DNA of 64,000 nucleotides from Arcticibacterium sp964021845. Its GTDB lineage: Bacteria > Bacteroidota > Bacteroidia > Cytophagales > Spirosomataceae. The stretch covers positions 682,001-746,000 of the forward strand of contig NZ_CAXHZC010000001.1 in assembly GCF_964021845.1 (NCBI RefSeq), written 5' to 3'. Below are positions 52,695 to 62,361 of this stretch, piece by piece (positions within the stretch are counted from its first letter, which is position 1; each line of letters opens with the position of its first letter). The translations under genes and the position numbers were made by a program. The notes below the pieces were generated by a model. The model was not told the DNA's origin. It saw only the letters and a program-made list of their open reading frames with translations, and ran no database searches.

Positions 52695-53124
52695 TATGCT
52701 ATTTCTTAAGAAATAGGAGAGCGACAATTGTCGCTCTTTTTTTTTGCCAAATATTTAATCTTAAAAGTTCAATTTCTTAGAATATTATAGTTTTTAGAAA
52801 AAAAATATAGGTCTATTTAGCCTATTTCAGGATTCACAAGTTGTTGCTAGATAGGTCTTTAAGAGTCATTCAAGCGTGGTGCTCAAGGAATAGTACAATT
52901 ATTAATAATTAAAATAATGTAATTGTCAAATTGAAAAATATAGAATAAAATTTGGTCAATAATGATTAATGCCATATTATTGCATTCATAATTCGGTTTT
53001 AGAGTATTAAAGATGAAGTTCAAAATACTTGTACTTGCTTCCAAAACATCTTTTATTACTGAAAATCGAAATCAAAAGGAGTATCTAAAAAATATTAACA
53101 ATTAACTTAAACTGAATCACTTTT
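52695..53124. other. 430-base intergenic region between P-II and Amt genes
   Basis: It holds the P-II terminator and a weak inverted repeat CAATAAT / ATTATTG (52957-52982). The rest is AT-rich without a gene. It should contain a separate amt promoter. Confidence 0.5.
52717..52745 (+). terminator. Terminator after P-II gene
   Basis: AGAGCGACAATTGTCGCTCT is a perfect 20-base dyad followed by eight or nine T. It lies between the P-II and Amt genes, so these may be separate units or partly attenuated. Confidence 0.85.
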
Positions 53125-54345
53125 ATGGATGGATTATTTACCGCCAATAATGTATGGATGATGGTCTGTACAGCCTTAGTGTTCTTCATGCACCTAGGGT
53201 TCTCATTTTTAGAAATTGGTCTTACTCGATCTAAAAATACTGTCAACATCTTATTTAAAAACGTCTTCATTATCTGTGTAGGTCTTTTACTTTACGCATT
53301 ATGTGGATTTAACTTAATGTATCCTGGCGAATTTAACGGCTACTTTGGTTTTGCTGGATTTGGAATCCAACTTCCGGAGAACGGTTTGACGCCAGATTAC
53401 GCTGATGGTGGATATACGTACTGGACTGACTTCCTTTTCCAAGGAATGTTTGCCGCTACTGCTGCTACTATCGTTTCTGGAGCTGTTGCTGAGCGTATTA
53501 AGCTTGGTAGCTTCATGATATTTACAATCATTTATGTAGGATTAGTTTATCCAATTGCTGGTTCTTGGCAGTGGGGTGGTGGATTCTTAAGCGAAATGGG
53601 TTTTTATGATTTCGCTGGTTCTACCTTAGTACACTCTGTAGGTGGTTGGGCTGCTCTTGTAGCCATTTACCTATTAGGTTCTAGAATTGGTAAATTTGGA
53701 GAAGATGGTTCTTCTAAGCCTATTCCAGGTCACAGTTTACCATTAGCTGCGGCTGGTGTGCTTATCTTATGGTTAGGTTGGTTTGGTTTTAATGGTGGTT
53801 CTGTACTTTCTGCAGACCCAGCTGGAACTTCACTTACATTAGTTACGACGTGTTTAGCTGCGGCTGCTGGTGGTGTTGGAGCGTTTATCTTCGACTTACT
53901 TAAAAACAAGCAATATGATTTAACAATGATGTTGAATGGTATCCTTGCAGGTCTAGTAGGTATTACTGCTGGTGCTGACCAAATGAGCCCAATGGATGCT
54001 ATTTTAATTGGTATAATTGCTGGTATCCTTGTAGTATTGGCTGTATCATTGGTTGATAAGCTTAAATTAGATGACCCTGTAGGAGCGGTTGCTGTTCACT
54101 TAATTTGTGGAATTTGGGGAACGCTTGCAGTTGGTATTTTCGGAGCCATGAAAGGTTTTGACCAGTTTAAGGTTCAATTGATTGGAGTAGCATGTTACGC
54201 AGTGTTCTGTATCTTAACATCTGGTATTATTCTTTATGCATTGAAAGCTACATTAGGCTTAAGAGTATCTAAAGAAGAAGAAATAGATGGCTTAGACGGT
54301 CACGAGCATGGAATGAATGCTTATGGTGACTTTGTGACGAAATAA
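53125..54345 (+). CDS. amt: Ammonium transporter Amt
   Basis: A 406-residue inner-membrane channel with eleven expected helices. It starts directly with WMMVCTALVFFMHLGFSFLE, so there is no cleaved signal. Twin pore histidines are in STLVHSVGGWAALVA and AVHLICGIWGTLA. GAVAERIKLGSFMIF and GWFGFNGGSV are conserved family blocks. It conducts ammonium/ammonia and is probably blocked by the neighbouring P-II protein when nitrogen is plentiful. A terminator follows. Confidence 0.95.
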   Translation: MDGLFTANNVWMMVCTALVFFMHLGFSFLEIGLTRSKNTVNILFKNVFIICVGLLLYALCGFNLMYPGEFNGYFGFAGFGIQLPENGLTPDYADGGYTYWTDFLFQGMFAATAATIVSGAVAERIKLGSFMIFTIIYVGLVYPIAGSWQWGGGFLSEMGFYDFAGSTLVHSVGGWAALVAIYLLGSRIGKFGEDGSSKPIPGHSLPLAAAGVLILWLGWFGFNGGSVLSADPAGTSLTLVTTCLAAAAGGVGAFIFDLLKNKQYDLTMMLNGILAGLVGITAGADQMSPMDAILIGIIAGILVVLAVSLVDKLKLDDPVGAVAVHLICGIWGTLAVGIFGAMKGFDQFKVQLIGVACYAVFCILTSGIILYALKATLGLRVSKEEEIDGLDGHEHGMNAYGDFVTK

Positions 54346-54368
54346 TATTCGGTTATATATAATTAGGT

Positions 54369-54399
54369 AAAGGGGCATCCATTTGGGTGCCCTTTTTTT
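54369..54399 (+). terminator. Terminator after amt
   Basis: AAGGGGCATCC and GGGTGCCCTTT pair around ATTT and run into seven T. Confidence 0.75.
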
Positions 54400-54557
54400 G
54401 TGTCTAATTGTTAAAGTTGAGACGTATTAATGATGTGGGGCGACGAAACTATATATTGCTTGGAGGAATTGGCATTTTTGGTGTTTGTTGAAATTTGTTG
54501 AATGTCTGTTTGTAATTGAACAATTCCAATATTAATTATGGAATATTCTGAAATATG

Positions 54558-54582
54558 ACAAAATATTAAAATAATATTTTGT
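54558..54582. promoter_or_regulatory. Perfect 11-base inverted repeat upstream of porin gene
   Basis: ACAAAATATTA-AAA-TAATATTTTGT is a perfect dyad, 73 bases before the porin start. A shorter one, ATTCCA / TGGAAT (54523-54544), lies next to it. These are candidate operators for nitrogen-responsive control. Confidence 0.4.
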
Positions 54583-54655
54583 AAGAAATAATTAATGGCG
54601 AATATTTGTAGCGGAACAAGTACAACGGAAACAATAACAATAAAAGAATAAAATA

Positions 54656-55765
54656 ATGAAAAAAGTTTATTTAGCAATAGTATCTATTTTAACTGCATTT
54701 TCAGTTTCGGCTCAGGAAGGTGGCCCATTAACACTTTCAGGATATGTTGACACATATTATTTCGCGAACTTTAATAAGACTACTACCAACGAAGGAGCTT
54801 CTGGGTTTGAAAGAATTTTTGACCAAAACGCTAACTCATTTCAAGTAGGTCTTGCACAAATGATGCTTACTTACCAAGCAGGTTCTGTAACTGGTGTTAT
54901 GGATATCGTAGTTGGTAACCATGCTGACTTAGGAAATTATGGTAATGCTACTAGCCCACTGGGAAGTACAAGTACTGCACTTGCTATTAAGCAGGCATAC
55001 ATGACTTGGGCAGCTAATGACGTATTAAGTTTCACAGCTGGTCAGTTTGGAACAAATGTTGGTTATGAGGTGATTGACGCTCCTGCTAACTTTAACTACT
55101 CTCTTTCTAACCTTTTCGGTAATGGTCCTTTCTACCATACTGGTATCAAAATGGATATAGCTCCAGCTGATAACTTTGCTTTCATGGTAGGTCTTAATAA
55201 TGGATTGGATAGCAAAGATGATAATAACAAACCTAAAGGGTTTATGGGGCAGGTATATTTAGCTCCTACTGACGGATGGGATTTATACTTGAACTATTTT
55301 GGAACTAACGAAGGTTCAAAAGACGATAAAGCGAACTACTCTTGGTTTGATATTACTACTTCATACCAAGTTACTGATGACTTACTTATTGGTATTAATG
55401 CTGTTCCTTACGGTGCTTTTAAAACCGAAACTTCTACTCAGAAATGGTCTGGTGCAGCTCTTTATGTAAATGGTAGTGTATCAGAGAAATTAGGTTTGGG
55501 TGTTCGTGCTGAGTACTTTGATAACTCTGAAGGAGGAATCTATTTAGCTGATTTTAATAACACTGGTTCTGGAGAAGGTGCAGCTGTTACTTCATTGACA
55601 CTTACTGCTAGCATTGATATTACTGACCACTTAATGTTTAAGCCTGAGTTCCGTTTTGATAAATACAAAACTGATTCTGGTTCAATGTGGTTAACTGACG
55701 AAGATGGTGCATATACTAAAGATTCTCAATCAACATTGGGAGGTGCTTTGATATTCCATTTCTAA
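54656..55765 (+). CDS. Outer-membrane porin (OmpL-like beta-barrel)
   Basis: A 369-residue protein with a signal peptide ending near residue 19 (VSAQ). It has a barrel of repeated strands such as LTLSGYVDTYYFANF, FTAGQFGTNVGYEVIDA and WDLYLNYFGTNEG, ending LGGALIFHF with a terminal phenylalanine. This fits the putative beta-barrel porin-2 (OmpL-like) family. In Bacteroidota these porins often follow amt, suggesting passage of ammonium or small nitrogen compounds across the outer membrane. Confidence 0.82.
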   Translation: MKKVYLAIVSILTAFSVSAQEGGPLTLSGYVDTYYFANFNKTTTNEGASGFERIFDQNANSFQVGLAQMMLTYQAGSVTGVMDIVVGNHADLGNYGNATSPLGSTSTALAIKQAYMTWAANDVLSFTAGQFGTNVGYEVIDAPANFNYSLSNLFGNGPFYHTGIKMDIAPADNFAFMVGLNNGLDSKDDNNKPKGFMGQVYLAPTDGWDLYLNYFGTNEGSKDDKANYSWFDITTSYQVTDDLLIGINAVPYGAFKTETSTQKWSGAALYVNGSVSEKLGLGVRAEYFDNSEGGIYLADFNNTGSGEGAAVTSLTLTASIDITDHLMFKPEFRFDKYKTDSGSMWLTDEDGAYTKDSQSTLGGALIFHF

Positions 55766-55789
55766 GAGAAAAGAATAAGTTTAACATAG

Positions 55790-55828
55790 AAAATCCCAGT
55801 CAACAATTGTTGGCTGGGATTTTTATTT
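55790..55828 (+). terminator. Terminator after porin gene
   Basis: AAATCCCAGTCAACAA and TTGTTGGCTGGGATTT form a long stem with one G-T pair and then TTATTTT. Confidence 0.85.
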
Positions 55829-55886
55829 TGACAGTTCCAAAGAAGAAGGTTTAAGTCTGAACTCAAACCTTCTACAGAAATTTTTA

Positions 55887-57224
55887 TTAAAATTTTCTAT
55901 AAGGAGCGTCTAAGAATGCATTGGCTTCTTCTTCTTTAAATTGTGCAGTAGCACTGTCCCAATGTAAAGTTTGATTTGGGAATCTTCCTGCTATTACACC
56001 AAGTAAAATAGTTTCTGTCAACCTTGACGCATAAGAGAATGGTGCAGAGCACTCATCTTTTCCTAAGCAAGCATCCACAAACTGGTGGTAATGTCTCTTT
56101 CCTTCTACATCGTAGTTTCTGAAAACATCACCAATCGCTCCTGAAGCTTTTAGCTCTGTAAGGTCTAGCTCTTCATATTTACCGTCAACTATTAATTTAG
56201 GTAATTGCATAAAGTGAGGGAGCAATAGCCTGCCTTTCTCGCCAATAAACATGGCACCTTGATCTGGTAATTTTTCGCCGTTTGGTAATTTAAGATCTGG
56301 GTGGCTTTCTGGTGCATTTACACCATCATACCACACCCATTTAAGAGATTCGGCAGTAAATGGCGTTCCAGGGAATTCATAAGTAACTTTGTTTTCTTCT
56401 GGGAAACCAAAACCAGTAGGCTTACGGCAATCGTTTATGATGGTTCTAGGTACATCTAAGGCCAAAGCATTATAAGGCGTGTCAAAAATATGAACACCCA
56501 TGTCTCCTAAAGTTCCACAGCCATAGTCCATTATTTTACGCCAGTTTCCTGGGTGGTATTCTCCTTCTTTGTAAGGTCTTTCCGGCGATGTTCCTAACCA
56601 AAGGTTCCAGTCTAAGCTTTCTGGAACTGGATCGCTTCCTGTAGGTGCGGGACCATCATTCCCCCAGTTTTTAGGAGACCAAGCTCTCACAGTAGATACT
56701 TTACCAATTATTCCAGATTGAATTAAAAGCGTAGCTAATTTATAGTCATAAAAAGAATGTACCTGAATACCCATTTGAGTAACTAGTTTCTTTTTGGCTG
56801 CTAATTTACTCATGGCTCTAGCCTCAGATACATGATGAGTAAGTGGCTTTTGACAGTAAATTTGCTTGCCCATTTCCATGGCCATCATAGAAGCTGGTGC
56901 ATGGCTATGGTCGGGTGTAGATACCACTACAGCATCTATCTCTTTGCCCATTTCGTTTAATAAATCTCTATAGTCTTTATATATTTTGGCGTTAGGGTAG
57001 GTAGCTTTTACCATGTCTGTAGCCTTAGAGTCTACATCACAAAGTGCCACTACTTCTACAGCTGGGTGAGATGCTAAAGCCTCTAAATCGGCTCTTCCCA
57101 TACCACCCAAACCTATATGAGCAGTTCTCAAAACTTTCTTTTTTTCCATTGCCCAAATGGCAGATGGCATAACGGTGAGTGACGCTAAGGCTGCGGCACT
57201 CTTCAGAAATTCTCTTTTTTTCAT
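55887..57224 (-). CDS. Exported Gfo/Idh/MocA-family oxidoreductase
   Basis: A 445-residue enzyme with an export signal (MKKREFLKSAAALASLTV; a single arginine, so weak Tat or Sec type). The dinucleotide motif is AHIGLGGMGRADLEAL. YCQKPLTHHVSEA has the Lys-Pro pair, and GTLGDMGVHIFDTPYNAL carries the catalytic region. The long C-terminal part has WNLWLGTSPERPYKEGEYHPGNWR-like sequence typical of the large Gfo/Idh proteins of Bacteroidota and Planctomycetes. It lies 41 bases downstream of the GH109-like gene on the same strand. Substrate unknown; probably sugar oxidation outside the cytoplasm with a tightly bound cofactor. Confidence 0.85.
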   Translation of the reverse strand: MKKREFLKSAAALASLTVMPSAIWAMEKKKVLRTAHIGLGGMGRADLEALASHPAVEVVALCDVDSKATDMVKATYPNAKIYKDYRDLLNEMGKEIDAVVVSTPDHSHAPASMMAMEMGKQIYCQKPLTHHVSEARAMSKLAAKKKLVTQMGIQVHSFYDYKLATLLIQSGIIGKVSTVRAWSPKNWGNDGPAPTGSDPVPESLDWNLWLGTSPERPYKEGEYHPGNWRKIMDYGCGTLGDMGVHIFDTPYNALALDVPRTIINDCRKPTGFGFPEENKVTYEFPGTPFTAESLKWVWYDGVNAPESHPDLKLPNGEKLPDQGAMFIGEKGRLLLPHFMQLPKLIVDGKYEELDLTELKASGAIGDVFRNYDVEGKRHYHQFVDACLGKDECSAPFSYASRLTETILLGVIAGRFPNQTLHWDSATAQFKEEEANAFLDAPYRKF

Positions 57225-57265
57225 TTATGTTAGTTTATAATTGGTCGATAGAATGTTTAATTGAT

Positions 57266-58663
57266 TTAACTAATAATACTTAATGGTTTGGTGCTTTTCC
57301 AGTTACCTCTAGTAAAGTCTGGGAAAGGCTGGGGTGCTCCATCTGTAGCCACAGAGCGTTCGCTAAGTGGTGAAACTGCACTCCATAGGCAACCTTCATA
57401 AACGTTTTGGTCTAAAGGCTGTCCGTTTTGAAGACATTCTACTATACGATACATCATCATACCGTCCATGCCTCCATGTCCACTGTCTTTGGTTTTCTGA
57501 TTTAGCCTTTTGTATAAAGGATGGTCATATTTATCATAGAGTAATTGAAGCTTTTCACCTTCAATCCATTGGTGATGGCTTTCTGTAGCTCCTTCAAAAC
57601 CTCCTTCTAAGGCCACACGTGTAGGAAAACCAGCTAGTGTACCTTTGGTGCCCTGTACTAGATTTAATCTAGAATAAGGGCGTGGGCTAGTTTCGTCCCA
57701 CTGCACCATTACGGTTCTACCCATATTGGTTTTTATGATAGAGGTATTTAAATCTCCTCCTTTGTAGTTTAATTTATTCCATTTATGGTCAGAGCCATAG
57801 TTTTTTTCGGCGTATAGTTTTCTACCTAATGATGGCGTAGAAAAAGAAACTAAACTTTTAAAGGTGTCATCTGTACGGCCTATATTCATATACTGAGCCA
57901 CGGGTCCTAAACCATGTGTAGGATATAGGTTACCGTTACGGTTGGCATAATGCGGTGTACGCCATGAGCCGGTGCCGCGTTCTTCTTCTTTCATCTGGAA
58001 TCTTAATTCATGTATGTAAGCTGCTTCTGCATGAAGTAGCTCTCCTACCACACCTTGGCGGCACATGTTTAAGTACATTAGCTCGTCGCGGTCGTAGTTA
58101 ACGTTTTCCATCATCATACAGTGCTTTTGAGTAGCTTCTGATGTGTCCACTATCTCCCACATTTCTTGTGTAGTAAGAGCTATAGGAACTTCTATAAAAG
58201 CGTGGGCACCTTGTTTCATCGCTTCTATAGCCATAGGTGCATGGTTTGACCAGTTGGTGGCTATAAATACCACATCAGGTTTAACATCTTTCAGCATTTG
58301 CTTCCATTTGTCTTCCGCACCATAGTAGACTTTTACATTCTTATGTCTTTGTCCTTTTCCTATTTCTTTGGCCTTTGCCGCCCACTTAGTGGCATTATCT
58401 TCATATAAATCAGAAATGGCTACGACCTCTGTACCTTCCAAATCTGCAAAGAATTTCATATGTCCTGGACCTCTAGCACCTACACCTATAAATGCTGCTT
58501 TTATGGTAGGTAATTTAGGGGCCGCAAAATCTCCCATATAAGTAGCTGCTGCTGTTCTAGCAGAATGGGCTTCTGCATTTTGTGCTACTAGAGCGGCGGC
58601 AGTTATTCCGGCTGCTGTAAGAGAGGTCTTTTTTATGAAGTTTCTTCTGTTGATATTACTCAT
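57266..58663 (-). CDS. Exported GH109-type NAD-dependent glycosidase (Gfo/Idh family)
   Basis: A 465-residue protein with a twin-arginine signal (NINRRNFIKKTSLTAAG). The dinucleotide motif is AAFIGVGARGPGHMKF. MMMENVNYDRDELMYLN, GELLHAEAAYIHELR, NGNLYPTHGLGPVAQYMNI, GHGGMDGMMMYRIV and PLSERSVATDG match the GH109 family. Those enzymes cleave alpha-N-acetylgalactosaminides by a redox-elimination mechanism with bound NAD. The histidine in PTHGLGP and the tyrosine in ENVNYDRDE are the expected active-site residues. Tat export fits folding with cofactor before secretion. The true glycan target may differ from GalNAc. Confidence 0.85.
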   Translation of the reverse strand: MSNINRRNFIKKTSLTAAGITAAALVAQNAEAHSARTAAATYMGDFAAPKLPTIKAAFIGVGARGPGHMKFFADLEGTEVVAISDLYEDNATKWAAKAKEIGKGQRHKNVKVYYGAEDKWKQMLKDVKPDVVFIATNWSNHAPMAIEAMKQGAHAFIEVPIALTTQEMWEIVDTSEATQKHCMMMENVNYDRDELMYLNMCRQGVVGELLHAEAAYIHELRFQMKEEERGTGSWRTPHYANRNGNLYPTHGLGPVAQYMNIGRTDDTFKSLVSFSTPSLGRKLYAEKNYGSDHKWNKLNYKGGDLNTSIIKTNMGRTVMVQWDETSPRPYSRLNLVQGTKGTLAGFPTRVALEGGFEGATESHHQWIEGEKLQLLYDKYDHPLYKRLNQKTKDSGHGGMDGMMMYRIVECLQNGQPLDQNVYEGCLWSAVSPLSERSVATDGAPQPFPDFTRGNWKSTKPLSIIS

Positions 58664-58801
58664 ATATTATATAGATTGGGTTGAATTTTTAAATACGCAA
58701 AGTCAAAAGCTCAAAACATGGCTTTAAAGCTTGAAATGACCTTGAATTATTAAATTTATTTAAAAATAGAATTTATGACTTAGAATGCCTTATCAAATCC
58801 A

Positions 58802-59944
58802 TTATTCTTTTGAAGAATTAATTAAATCCCAGACCATATCAGAATAGTCCTCTTCACTCACTCCTGTTAGTTTTTCCAAGGTTTTATAGTAATTGGCATT
58901 CCCTTTTTCATAGGGACCACTGTTCAGGAATTCTAGTACAGCTGAAAACCCTATTTCCTTTTCCAGTTTCTCTATAATTAAAGCATTCGCCACGTAATCA
59001 ACCATTAAGTGCTTCTCTTGGTTTTCTCCAAAATTCTCTTGGTGCTCTTTATAATACTTCCAGTCAATGTCTTTCCTGTCGGCATAAGTCGTTATAAATT
59101 TGGTTAAAATTTCTTCCCAAGTGTAGCCCCAGCTGCCACCATATAAGTAGGCACAGCCTTCGTCTACGGGTCTATTCGTTTTTCTTCGGTTCACAGCCAA
59201 ACCTAAGCGTTCATGCCATAGGTCATGTGTGTCAAACGTTTCAAAGCCTGGGTTTCCGTTCCCATGAATAGCAATAGCACTATTATTTAAAGAAGCCATA
59301 GTAGAGGCAAAGCGTCTCCCATTATAGGGAGCTAGGTAATTTATACCAATAAGATTAAAAACATCGCTTAAGTTTTCCGTAAGGTAAATTGAAGTGCTCT
59401 TTTCAGGAAGTTTAAGTTTGGTATCAATTTCGGTAGTTTTCTCTACAAAGCTTGTGACATTTTCTAGATTCAAATTGCCTAGGTAATAGAAGGTCGTATT
59501 CTGCATTATTTTAGACTTCCAGTAAGTGGTGTTTCTTCTTAAAGGAGTAGAGAATTTAAAGGAGTCTGCTTCTTTATGAGCAATTAAAGTCAACTGAGCT
59601 TTTTGATAGCTTTCATCATTCCTGATTTGTGAATATACCAATTGAATAAGGTATGATTGACTGTCTAGTTCAAGCATACTTAATAGGTAAGGTTTAAATG
59701 TGTTGGCATCTGTTATACCTTTTATTTCATCCAAAAGTAGGAGGGTAGCCAGCTTTTCATCTTTAAGGATGGTTTTATTCTCTTTATCACCTTTGTCTGC
59801 CGCAAACAAGAATTCGTTTAGCGAATTGTGAAAAAGACCTTTTTCTAAACTATCAAGAGGCATTTTGACATGGGACTGAATAATGACTTGAGCAGTACTG
59901 CTGAGCGAGCTAATAAGAATAAGTAGGAGTAGTTTTGATTTCAT
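58802..59944 (-). CDS. Exported protein with degenerate gluzincin-like zinc motif
   Basis: A 380-residue protein with a signal peptide ending near residue 18 (LSSTAQ). HDLWH (240-244) fits HExxH with Asp in place of Glu. DEGCAYLYGG (Glu262) lies 18 residues further on, the spacing of the third zinc ligand in gluzincin peptidases. The region before (FVEKTTEIDTKLKLPEK and IYLTENLSDVFNL) resembles the strand upstream of the zinc helix. The Asp substitution leaves catalysis uncertain; it may be inactive or act on another bond. No family name is confidently assigned. Confidence 0.6.
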   Translation of the reverse strand: MKSKLLLLILISSLSSTAQVIIQSHVKMPLDSLEKGLFHNSLNEFLFAADKGDKENKTILKDEKLATLLLLDEIKGITDANTFKPYLLSMLELDSQSYLIQLVYSQIRNDESYQKAQLTLIAHKEADSFKFSTPLRRNTTYWKSKIMQNTTFYYLGNLNLENVTSFVEKTTEIDTKLKLPEKSTSIYLTENLSDVFNLIGINYLAPYNGRRFASTMASLNNSAIAIHGNGNPGFETFDTHDLWHERLGLAVNRRKTNRPVDEGCAYLYGGSWGYTWEEILTKFITTYADRKDIDWKYYKEHQENFGENQEKHLMVDYVANALIIEKLEKEIGFSAVLEFLNSGPYEKGNANYYKTLEKLTGVSEEDYSDMVWDLINSSKE

Positions 59945-60301
59945 GTCTTAAGTTTTTGGTTTATTTAAACCATAAAAATCAAGAGATAAAAAGAGTTTTG
60001 ATGTTAACGCTTTTGAAACAAAATGTTATTAGTTGTTAACATTTTTCTTATTTGTACTAATTGAAGTGAAGCCTATTGGAATTTAAACTATCGGCGATTT
60101 TCCTTTCGAAAACTCAGTTTTTTTTTAGATGATTTCAATATTTTATTTGACGAAAATAAGTGCCTAAGTATGGCGAATATTAATATTTCTGGGTTTTAGG
60201 TCATCAAAACTTCGCCTCATATCGATTCTATTGAGGGCTTTCTTTTTTAGAATTGAAAGAATATGTTACTTTAATCCTATTCAACCTATCAATTCAATTT
60301 A
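59945..60301. other. 357-base divergent intergenic region
   Basis: AT-rich gap between divergent genes. GTTAAC occurs twice (near 60003 and 60035). No gene or clear promoter box is recognised. Confidence 0.5.
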
Positions 60302-62254
60302 TTGCAAACTAAAATTTTCATATTCACAGTACTGTGCTTTGTGAACCTGGCATATGCAGAAGAGCCTCCTGTCATTACTTATGAAAAGGACATCAGACCG
60401 CTATTGCAAGGTGAGTGCATAAAGTGCCACAATACAAACACTGCAAAAGGTGGAATCAATATTGATAATTATAAAGAACAAGCACGTGTAATTCAACGTG
60501 GTTCTTTTTGGCTGGAGGTTTTGGGAGTTATCAAGGATAGGTCTATGCCGCCCAAAACCGAGAAACCACTATCTGAAGAGGTTTATCATAAATTGGTAAC
60601 AGGAATTGATGCCATTTTGCAGTCTTCTTTAAAAGATAAAACTCCTGGTAAAATAGTAATTCGTAGGCTTTCACATGCAGAATACCAATATACGGTTTTA
60701 GATTTATTTGACGTCAACTTTGATGCCGCAGGCTATTTTCCTTCTGATGGTTCGGGCGGGGGAGGTTTTGATAATCAAGGCCGTGCTTTGTTTTTTACTC
60801 CGCTAAAGCTTGAAAGATACTATGATGCTGGTAGCCAGATAGTAGACGAAGTATTAGCAGATAATGATAAATGGAGTACTGTGGTGCCTTTTGCTTTTAA
60901 AGCAGGTGGCTGGGAAGGTTTTAAAAACTGGCTAAGAACACTTTTTTCTGATAAATATGACTATTTGAATGATGCTGATTTAGCTGCAGAAAAGGTGATT
61001 GATAATATTGCTACTAAAGCATATAGAAGGTTTTTGAAGCCAGAGGAGAAAATCAAGCTGATGAACCTATTTACCTCGGTCTATGATTCTAAAAAAGATG
61101 TTCAAAATCCTTTACGATTTAATGAAAGCATGGCTCAGGTTTTAAAGGCTGTAATGGTTTCTCCGAATTTTCTTTATAAAGTGGAGGAAGAGCCACAAAA
61201 AGAAGGAGCTTATCCTTTAAGTCATTTTGAAGTGGCCTCCCGTTTATCTTATTTCTTATGGTGTAGCAGCCCTGACCAAGAGTTGTTTGATTTAGCTTAC
61301 GCTGGTAAGTTGCAAGATTCTACGGTTTTAGCAGGGCAAGTCAAACGAATGCTAGCAGACCCAAAGTCAAAACGTTTTGCGGAGAACTTTACGGTACAGT
61401 GGCTCGGTATTACCAAACTTCTGGACACAGAGCCCATGGTAGATGAAGAAATGTTTCCAGAATTTGATCAAGATTTAAGGAAGGATTTATACCAAGAAGC
61501 GGCCTCATTTTTCCACCATGTGCTTACCAAAAGTAAGAATTTGCTTGATTTGGTGAATAGTGATTATTCCATGCTGAATAAATCCTTAGCAAGTTTTTAT
61601 GGAATTGAAGGCGTTGAAAATGATGATTTCTTAAAAGTTGAGTTTGCCGATAATAGAAGAGGTGGTGTTTTAGGAATGGCCGGTGTGCTGGCCACCACAT
61701 CTATATCTACCAGAACAAGTCCTGTGCTAAGAGGAAAATGGGTTATGGAACAGATATTGGGCATATCACCACCACCACCACCGCCGGAAGTGTCGGCCTT
61801 GACGGAAGATAAAAACATTCATGAAGCTCTTGGTTTAAGAAAAATTTTAGAAATGCATAGGGCAGATCCAGAGTGTCAATCATGTCACGAAAAAATGGAC
61901 CCATTAGGTTTAGGTTTAGAAAACTATGACCCCACCGGGCAATGGAGAACGTCTTATGAAAAGGTGAAGATTGACGCCTCAGGAGTAACTGCAGACGGGC
62001 AGGAGTTTGACGGGCCAGCAGAATTGAAGAAAATATTACTAAAAGAAGAGAAGAAGATTGCTCGTAATTTTTCTAAACGAATTTTGTCGTACGCTTTGGG
62101 TAGAACTATCCTATTTACGGACGAACCCGCTTTAGTGAAATTAGAAAACACACTATTAAAGAATAATTTTAACCCTGAGCCATTTTTGATAGAGCTGGTA
62201 AATAGTTATCCATTCTTGATGAAACAGAATGATTTTGAGAAGAAAAGTATATGA
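60302..62254 (+). CDS. Planctomycete-type cytochrome c / DUF1592 multidomain protein
   Basis: A 650-residue exported protein. The start is TTG: it gives a good signal peptide (MQTKIFIFTVLCFVNLAYA, residues 1-19) and there is no suitable ATG. A haem motif CIKCH (39-43) lies in the PSCyt1-like region. Then come DUF1587 (IRRLSHAEYQYTVLDLF), DUF1595/DUF1592 (AYRRFLKPEEK and VASRLSYFLWCSSPDQEL), DUF1588 (RRGGVLGMAGVLATTS and TRTSPVLRGKWVME) and a C-terminal CQSCHEKMDPLGLGLENYD with DUF1585. Such proteins always pair with a DUF1552 protein. Their substrates are unknown; oxidation of polysaccharides or sugars has been suggested from context. Confidence 0.88.
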   Translation: MQTKIFIFTVLCFVNLAYAEEPPVITYEKDIRPLLQGECIKCHNTNTAKGGINIDNYKEQARVIQRGSFWLEVLGVIKDRSMPPKTEKPLSEEVYHKLVTGIDAILQSSLKDKTPGKIVIRRLSHAEYQYTVLDLFDVNFDAAGYFPSDGSGGGGFDNQGRALFFTPLKLERYYDAGSQIVDEVLADNDKWSTVVPFAFKAGGWEGFKNWLRTLFSDKYDYLNDADLAAEKVIDNIATKAYRRFLKPEEKIKLMNLFTSVYDSKKDVQNPLRFNESMAQVLKAVMVSPNFLYKVEEEPQKEGAYPLSHFEVASRLSYFLWCSSPDQELFDLAYAGKLQDSTVLAGQVKRMLADPKSKRFAENFTVQWLGITKLLDTEPMVDEEMFPEFDQDLRKDLYQEAASFFHHVLTKSKNLLDLVNSDYSMLNKSLASFYGIEGVENDDFLKVEFADNRRGGVLGMAGVLATTSISTRTSPVLRGKWVMEQILGISPPPPPPEVSALTEDKNIHEALGLRKILEMHRADPECQSCHEKMDPLGLGLENYDPTGQWRTSYEKVKIDASGVTADGQEFDGPAELKKILLKEEKKIARNFSKRILSYALGRTILFTDEPALVKLENTLLKNNFNPEPFLIELVNSYPFLMKQNDFEKKSI

Positions 62255-62361
62255 TGTTGGATGCCAGATGTTCAGGTCTTTAGTCTAATATCTTTTGTCT
62301 AGAAGAGTAAAGCTTATGAAATCCACTGTTTAAAAGAAGTCAAATATAAAAAGTATTAACA

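Larger units (their letters stand above)
54346..54655. other. 310-base intergenic region upstream of porin gene
   Basis: It contains the amt terminator and two inverted repeats (54523-54544 and 54558-54582) close to the porin start. No gene is apparent. Confidence 0.55.

Noticed and set aside
52957..52982. CAATAAT / ATTATTG inverted repeat before amt as an operator
   Set aside because: Short AT-rich arms with a 12-base spacer are likely to occur by chance in this base composition.
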